Part shown: in pieces, positions 59,241 to 64,000 of the stretch | Layout of the letters: each line of letters opens with the position of its first letter | Numbering within the stretch: the first letter of the stretch is position 1 | From: Mycobacterium sp. NBC_00419 | Lineage (GTDB): Bacteria > Actinomycetota > Actinomycetes > Mycobacteriales > Mycobacteriaceae | DNA length: 64,000 nt | Direction of reading: 5' to 3' | Assembly (NCBI RefSeq): GCF_036023875.1 | Contig: NZ_CP107931.1 | Location: 1,860,001 to 1,924,000 of the forward strand | The notes under the pieces: model-generated | Databases searched by the model: none | Told to the model about the DNA's origin: nothing | The model's input: only the letters and a program-made list of their open reading frames with translations | Made by a program: the position numbers and the translations under genes

Positions 59241-61258
59241 CGCTTGCCGCCTTCGGAGGCGACGTAATCGACTGGAAAGCGCGATGATTCACGTTCACCG
59301 CGCGACTCGTCGTAAGCGTGGCCCAACCGCTGGCGGTCGTCGTCGCCCTCCCAGTCGGGTTGCGGTTCGCAGCCGTCGTCGAGTTCGTCGTCGGCGGCCA
59401 GCAGGTAGCGGTAACGGGGCACGCTCGCCAGCAGTTCGGCGTGGGTGCCGACATGGGTGATGGTTCCCCGATCCAGCAGGGCCACCTTGTCGGCCAGCAG
59501 CACAGTCGACGCGCGGTGGGCCACCACCACTGCGGTCACCCCACCCAGCACCCGCTGCAGAGCCTCGGTGACCGCGGCCTCGGTGTGCACGTCGAGCGCG
59601 GACAGGGTGTCGTCGAGTACCAGGATGCGCGGTGCGGCCAGGATCGCCCGTGCCAGCGAAAGTCGTTGCCGCTGACCGCCCGACAGGCTCATCCCCTGCT
59701 CGCCGATCCGGGTCTGCAGGCCGAACGGCAGGTCGTAGACGAAGCCGGCCGCCGCGATGTCGATGGCCCGGGCCAGCTGGTCGTCGGTCGCCTCGGGCCT
59801 GCCCAGCCGCAGGTTCTCGGCCACCGACATCGAGAACAGCGTCGGGTCCTCGAAGGCGGTGGCGACCACCGCCCGCAACACCGGCAGGGGCAGCTCCCGC
59901 ACGTCGATGCCGTCGATGCGGATCGAGCCCTCGGTGACGTCGTAGAGCCGGGGCAGCAGCGCCGCCAGCACCGACTTGCCCGAACCGGTGGCGCCCACCA
60001 GCGCCAGCGTCTCACCGGGTTCGACCGTCACACTGACGTGCCGCAGCGCCCAGGTCTCGGAGTCGGACCCAGACTCGGGGAAGCGGAAGCCGACGTCGAC
60101 GAGTTCCAGCCGGCCTCCCTGCGGTACGTCGGAGCGGGCGCCGTCGGTGATCTCGCGTGGGGCGTCGAAGATCTCGGCGATCCGGTTGGCCGCCGTCATC
60201 GACTCCTGCGTCATCGACAGCAGGAATCCCAGCGAGGCGATCGGCCACACCAGCGACAGCATCATCGTGATGAACGCGACCAACGTGCCGAGGGTGACCA
60301 GTCCGTGGCCGGCGGCATAGGCGCCGAATCCCAGCACGACGATCAGCGTGAGGTTGGGGATGACCTCGAGCATGGTCCAGAACTTCGCCGAGACGGCGAC
60401 CTTGCGGACCTGGGTGTCATAGAGCATGCCGGCTTGCTCGTCGAAGCGGTCGAAGACGTAGTCCTCACGGCCGAACGATTTCACCGCACGCAGACCCAGG
60501 GCCGACTCCTCGACGTGGGTGGCGACGTGGCCGGCCTGGTCCTGGGCCAGCCGGGACAGCCGGGTGAAGGAGCGCTCGAAGTGCAGAACGATCAGGGTGA
60601 TGGGCACGATCGAGACCAGCACGACCACACCCAGCGGCCAGTACATCGCCAGCAGAATGCCGGTGACGACGGTGATCTGCATGATGTTGAGCATCAGGAA
60701 CACCAGGCCGAATGACAGCAGCCGCCGAATCGTGCTCAGGTCGTTCATCATTCGCGACAACAGCTGACCCGACTGCCAGCGCCCGTGGAACGACATCGGC
60801 AGGACCTGCAGACGTGCGTAGAGGTCCTTGCGGATATCGGCTTCCACGCCCATCGTGGCCCGGCCGACCAGCCAGCGGCGGACGAACCACAGCACCGCCT
60901 CGGAGATCCCGACGGCCATCGCCGCCGCCCCCAGCACCCACAGGCCGTGCCGATCCTGGTGCCGCACCGGACCGTCGATCACCGCCTTGGTCATCAGCGG
61001 GATCGCCACGGTGGCCCCCAGGCTGGTGATCGCGACGACGATCATCGCGATCCAGCGGGTGCGGTAGGGCATCAGATACGGCATCAGCCGCAACAGATCG
61101 GAGACTGCGCGCGGATGCGGACGGGCAGCGGCGATCGCCGGGACCGGACGCGCAGCACCCGGTTCCTGGGTCAGATCGCCCAACAGTCCGTCTCCCTCGT
61201 CATCGACCGCCGCTGAACCCGGCGCGTCTGGCAACAACGCCGCGGTCGACCCCCTCAT
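59237..61258 (-). CDS. ABC exporter half-transporter, degenerate-type NBD
   Basis: A 673-aa TMD-NBD protein. NBD motifs: GATGSGKS, a canonical LSGGQRQRLSLARA signature, but Walker B is LVLDDTLSALD, with Asp instead of the catalytic Glu. This is the usual sign of the degenerate ATP site in heterodimeric exporters. The H-loop VAHRAS is kept. It has an unusual acidic N-terminal extension (about 55 aa) and a charged C-terminal tail (DDELDDGCEPQPDWEGDDD). The start at 61258 is the longest; a later start is possible. Confidence 0.88.
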   Translation of the reverse strand: MRGSTAALLPDAPGSAAVDDEGDGLLGDLTQEPGAARPVPAIAAARPHPRAVSDLLRLMPYLMPYRTRWIAMIVVAITSLGATVAIPLMTKAVIDGPVRHQDRHGLWVLGAAAMAVGISEAVLWFVRRWLVGRATMGVEADIRKDLYARLQVLPMSFHGRWQSGQLLSRMMNDLSTIRRLLSFGLVFLMLNIMQITVVTGILLAMYWPLGVVVLVSIVPITLIVLHFERSFTRLSRLAQDQAGHVATHVEESALGLRAVKSFGREDYVFDRFDEQAGMLYDTQVRKVAVSAKFWTMLEVIPNLTLIVVLGFGAYAAGHGLVTLGTLVAFITMMLSLVWPIASLGFLLSMTQESMTAANRIAEIFDAPREITDGARSDVPQGGRLELVDVGFRFPESGSDSETWALRHVSVTVEPGETLALVGATGSGKSVLAALLPRLYDVTEGSIRIDGIDVRELPLPVLRAVVATAFEDPTLFSMSVAENLRLGRPEATDDQLARAIDIAAAGFVYDLPFGLQTRIGEQGMSLSGGQRQRLSLARAILAAPRILVLDDTLSALDVHTEAAVTEALQRVLGGVTAVVVAHRASTVLLADKVALLDRGTITHVGTHAELLASVPRYRYLLAADDELDDGCEPQPDWEGDDDRQRLGHAYDESRGERESSRFPVDYVASEGGKR

Positions 61259-61412
61259 TCCGATGATCCCACGGCGTGCAATCCGATATCGGCTGCCACA
61301 TGGGCCACGCTAGAACCTCAACCACCGTTGAGGTCAACCGCGGTCCTGGACTCGCACCGTGTCAGTGTCCGGCCTCCCACGCCGACGGGCGGCCATCAGG
61401 CAAGATGGGTTC

Positions 61413-62114
61413 ATGGACAGTAGTTCGGCCTCACCGCGGGTACTCGTCGTCGACGACGACCCCGACGTGCTCGCATCCCTGGAGCGCGGGCTGCGACTCT
61501 CGGGATTCGAGGTGTCCACCGCCGTCGACGGCGCCGAGGCGTTGCGGTCGGCGACCGAGACGCGGCCCGATGCGATCGTGCTCGACATCAACATGCCCGT
61601 GCTCGACGGGGTGAGCGTCGTGACGGCGCTGCGCGCCATGGACAACGACGTGCCAGTCTGTGTGCTCTCGGCCCGCAGTTCGGTCGACGACCGGGTGGCC
61701 GGCCTGGAGGCCGGGGCCGACGACTACCTGGTCAAGCCCTTCCAGTTGGCCGAGTTGGTGGCCCGGGTGAAGGCCCTGCTGCGCAGGCGCGGGGCCACCG
61801 CCACGTTCTCGTCGGAGACCATCCAGGTCGGGCCGCTCGAGGTCGACATCCCGGGCCGGCGCGCTCGGGTCAACGGCGTGGACGTCGACCTGACGAAGCG
61901 GGAGTTCGACCTTCTGGCCGTGCTCGCCGAGCACAAGACCGCCGTGCTGAGCCGGGCCCAGCTGCTCGAGCTGGTCTGGGGATACGACTTCGCCGCCGAT
62001 ACCAACGTCGTCGACGTGTTCATCGGCTACCTGCGCCGCAAACTCGAGGCCGGCGGCGCGCCCCGACTGCTGCACACCGTGCGCGGGGTGGGCTTCGTTC
62101 TGCGAACCCAGTGA
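61413..62114 (+). CDS. prrA: response regulator PrrA
   Basis: A 233-aa OmpR/PhoB-type regulator, nearly identical in motif order to M. tuberculosis PrrA. Receiver: DDDPD at 14-18, phospho-acceptor Asp58 ([11 protein letters not shown]), LSARSS, and [12 protein letters not shown]. Winged-helix: [18 protein letters not shown], then [22 protein letters not shown]. Essential in M. tuberculosis and linked to nitrogen limitation, respiration and early intracellular growth. ATG 61413 chosen by family N-terminus. 12 bp before prrB. Confidence 0.96.
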   Translation: MDSSSASPRVLVVDDDPDVLASLERGLRLSGFEVSTAVDGAEALRSATETRPDAIVLDINMPVLDGVSVVTALRAMDNDVPVCVLSARSSVDDRVAGLEAGADDYLVKPFQLAELVARVKALLRRRGATATFSSETIQVGPLEVDIPGRRARVNGVDVDLTKREFDLLAVLAEHKTAVLSRAQLLELVWGYDFAADTNVVDVFIGYLRRKLEAGGAPRLLHTVRGVGFVLRTQ

Positions 62115-62126
62115 CCTGAAACCGAC

Positions 62127-63464
62127 GTGACGCTCGCGCGCATCTTCCGTCGCACCCCGTCCCTGCGCACCAGGGTGGCGTTCGCGACGGCGATCGGCGC
62201 GGCGATCGTGGTGACCATCGTCGGCACCATCGTGTGGATCGGCATCACCAACGACCGGCTCGAGCGCCTCGACCGACGGTTGGACGAAGCCGCCGGATTC
62301 GCGGTCCCGTTCGTGCCGCGCGGCCTGGAACAGATTCCGCCGTCACCCAACGACCAGGACGTCGTGATCACCGTCCGCCGCGGCGACCAGGTGAAGTCGA
62401 ACTCCCCAGTCGTGCTGCCCAAGCTCACCGGCGACTACGCCACCACCTACATCGACGGCATCAAATACCGGGTGCGCACCGTGGAACTGCCGTATCCGGT
62501 TGCCACCACCCTGGCCGTCGGCGCCACCTATGACGACACCATCGCCGACACCAACAACCTGCACCGGCGGGTGCTGATCATCTGTGCGTTCGCCATCGGC
62601 GCGGCGGGACTGCTCGGCTGGTTGCTGGCCACCTTCGCGGTGCGCCCGTTCCGGCGGCTGGCCCAGCAGACCCGCCAGATCGACGCCGGCGACGTCGCCC
62701 CCGACATCGACGTCAGCGGCGCCAGCGAGGCGATCGAGATCGGCGAGGCGCTCACCGGGCTGCTCGGGCGGGTCCGGGCCGAGCAGGACCGCACCAGGGC
62801 CGCGCTAGCGTCGGCACGCGACTTCGCCGCGGTGTCCGCCCACGAGTTGCGCACCCCGCTGACCGCGATGCGCACCAACCTCGAGGTGCTCGCCACCCTG
62901 GACATGCCCGAGGAGCAGCGCAAAGAGGTGCTCGGGGACGTGGTGCGCACCGAAGCCCGGGTGGAGGCGACGCTGGGCGCGCTGGAGCGGCTGGCCCAGG
63001 GCGAGTTGTCCACCGCGGCCGACCAGGTGCCCGTCGACATCACCGAATTGCTCGACCGCGCCGCGCACGATGCGATGCGGGTTTATCCCGATCTGTCGGT
63101 GTCGCTGGTGCCGTCGCCGACGTGCATCATCATCGGGCTGCCTGCGGGCTTGCGGCTGGCGGTGGACAACGCCATCGCCAATGCGGTCAAACACGGTGGC
63201 GCCACTCGGGTTCAGCTGTCGGCGGTCAGCTCGCGCGACGGCGTGGAGATCGCCGTGGACGACGACGGCAGCGGGGTACCCGAGGCAGAACGCCGCGCTG
63301 TGTTCGAGCGGTTCATCCGCGGCTCGACGGCATCGGTGTCCGGCTCCGGGCTGGGCCTGGCGCTGGTGGCGCAGCAGGCCGAGATCCACGGTGGCACAGC
63401 GTCGCTGGAGACCAGCCCGCTGGGTGGGGCGCGGCTGATCCTGCGGCTGCCACCACCCCGCTAG
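62127..63464 (+). CDS. prrB: sensor histidine kinase PrrB
   Basis: A 445-aa membrane kinase. Helix 1 (about 18-40), an extracytoplasmic sensor region (41-147), helix 2 (148-172), HAMP (173-225), dimerisation box SAHELRTPLTAMRTNLEVL with phospho-His239, N-box NAIANAVKHGG, and G-boxes DDGSGVPEAE and GSGLGLALVAQQAEIHGG. The signal is unknown. GTG 62127. It is the partner of PrrA. Confidence 0.95.
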   Translation: MTLARIFRRTPSLRTRVAFATAIGAAIVVTIVGTIVWIGITNDRLERLDRRLDEAAGFAVPFVPRGLEQIPPSPNDQDVVITVRRGDQVKSNSPVVLPKLTGDYATTYIDGIKYRVRTVELPYPVATTLAVGATYDDTIADTNNLHRRVLIICAFAIGAAGLLGWLLATFAVRPFRRLAQQTRQIDAGDVAPDIDVSGASEAIEIGEALTGLLGRVRAEQDRTRAALASARDFAAVSAHELRTPLTAMRTNLEVLATLDMPEEQRKEVLGDVVRTEARVEATLGALERLAQGELSTAADQVPVDITELLDRAAHDAMRVYPDLSVSLVPSPTCIIIGLPAGLRLAVDNAIANAVKHGGATRVQLSAVSSRDGVEIAVDDDGSGVPEAERRAVFERFIRGSTASVSGSGLGLALVAQQAEIHGGTASLETSPLGGARLILRLPPPR

Positions 63465-63481
63465 GGCTTGCCTGCCCGCAG

Positions 63482-63537
63482 CGACAGTAACGCCACGGCG
63501 GTTTCAGAGCACATTCACCACCGTGGCGTTACTGTCG
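63482..63537. terminator. long hairpin between prrB and the sunset-domain gene
   Basis: CGACAGTAACGCCACGG (63482-63498) and CCGTGGCGTTACTGTCG (63521-63537) form perfect 17-bp arms with a 22-nt loop between convergent genes. It would end transcription from both sides. No T-run. The low-GC core (GTTACTG) differs from its surroundings, and it may be a copy of a dispersed element. Confidence 0.65.
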
Positions 63538-63541
63538 GCGA

Positions 63542-64000
63542 TCAGTGAGAGTTCTTGTCCCACCGGTCAAATCCGGCGGCCTTGGCGGTCTCCTCGTCGA
63601 AGAACCACAACTCGGCGATCGTCTGCTCGTAGGAGGGGCTGTCCACCGTGTGGTACAGCATCGAATCCTCGTTGCCCTTGATCAGCCAACCGACTGGTCC
63701 GCTGCCACCGTCACCGGCCTTGGCCGAACCCTTGCCGTACGGGCCGGCGGGCACGTCGGCGAGCGAAGCAATCTTGACGCCCTCGTCGTTGTGGTCCCAG
63801 CGGGTGAACCCGGCGGCCTGCGCGGTGGGCTCGTCGACGAACCACAACTCGGCGATCGTCTGTGTGTACCAAGGGCTTTCGACCGTGTGGTAGAGCATCG
63901 AATCTTCGTTGCCCTTGATGTCGAAACCGGACGGCGCGGCGGCGCCCGCGGCAAGCCGGATCGACCCCTTGCCGTAGGGCTCCTCGACGTCACCCGAGGC
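63542..64000 (-). CDS. sunset-domain repeat protein (partial, 5' end outside)
   Basis: An open frame of at least 152 aa running off the right edge. It holds repeats with the pattern PYGKGS...IKGNEDSMLYHTV(E/D)SPxYxQTIAELWFxDExTAxAAGFxRWD: two full copies and the same PYGKGS linker twice. This is the sunset domain, found as a C-terminal extension of several actinobacterial proteins. The N-terminal part and identity of the full protein are not visible. Function unknown. Confidence 0.72.
   Translation of the reverse strand, partial: ASGDVEEPYGKGSIRLAAGAAAPSGFDIKGNEDSMLYHTVESPWYTQTIAELWFVDEPTAQAAGFTRWDHNDEGVKIASLADVPAGPYGKGSAKAGDGGSGPVGWLIKGNEDSMLYHTVDSPSYEQTIAELWFFDEETAKAAGFDRWDKNSH

Overview
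The window is about 67% GC and gene-dense. It carries mycobacterial hallmarks: DevR/DevS, PrrA/PrrB, EchA6/AccD3, SigK/RskA, F420-type LLM oxidoreductases, a 13E12-family HNH protein and Ku/LigD. From memory of the M. tuberculosis map, gene content and relative orientation follow the Rv0946c (pgi) to Rv0902c (prrB) interval read backwards, with interruptions. Genes missing from or reduced in M. tuberculosis (cobF, full-length Fpg-like glycosylase, separate RNase HI, a PTS permease) suggest a fast-growing Mycolicibacterium-type organism. The species cannot be named from this window.

Layout. 1-6933: 3' part of pgi, then a minus-strand block of SDR, Fpg/Nei glycosylase, YvlD-like membrane protein, cobF and an MFS exporter, plus a DUF2231 membrane protein and an AraC regulator. 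7148-15153: an LLM oxidoreductase behind a KstR-type operator, a crotonase with an altered active site, an SRPBCC protein, an acetyl/propionyl-CoA synthetase, an AraC remnant, a PAP2 phosphatase, a LexA-boxed 13E12 HNH protein, a VOC protein and RNase HI. 15156-18649: the NHEJ pair ligD and ku, divergent around a small secreted protein. 18688-23286: a second KstR-type box before an SDR and DapB-like pair, then mntH and a gamma-glutamylcyclotransferase/poly-gamma-glutamate hydrolase fusion. 23308-27535: a compact SigK locus (SigK promoter, DUF1365, sigK, rskA), a GCS2 ligase and a second LLM enzyme. 27593-32680: ANTAR-like and 47-aa proteins, tRNA-Arg(CCU), an array of four 20-bp repeats resembling an IS21-type end, a Fic toxin/antitoxin pair, a secreted protein, a B-C-A type PTS permease and a GAF-ANTAR antiterminator. 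32910-41832: thiolase, carotenoid oxygenase and tandem HxlR regulator in one overlapping operon, a lipoprotein, Hsp20 under a perfect CIRCE element, GNAT, ABC-F, cupin and BKACE proteins. 41882-48586: a K+ channel, an amidohydrolase and a universal stress protein divergent from devR/devS across a DosR box. 48583-57386: the echA6, MBL, serine hydrolase, ctpE, Rv0909/Rv0910 toxin-antitoxin operon, with accD3 divergent, and a GNAT gene. 57420-64000: a heterodimeric ABC exporter, prrA/prrB, and a partial sunset-domain protein leaving the window.

Regulation is unusually legible. Matches to published mycobacterial consensus sites are present for KstR (two), LexA, SigK, HrcA (CIRCE) and DosR. Several starts lie 6-8 nt after a TANNNT hexamer, as expected for leaderless mRNAs. 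Two places use very short ORFs with ATGA overlaps immediately before a gene. The clearest is a 32-bp tandem duplication between the serine hydrolase and ctpE, which makes two consecutive 11-codon ORFs linking the two genes. No CRISPR array, complete prophage or intact transposase was recognised.
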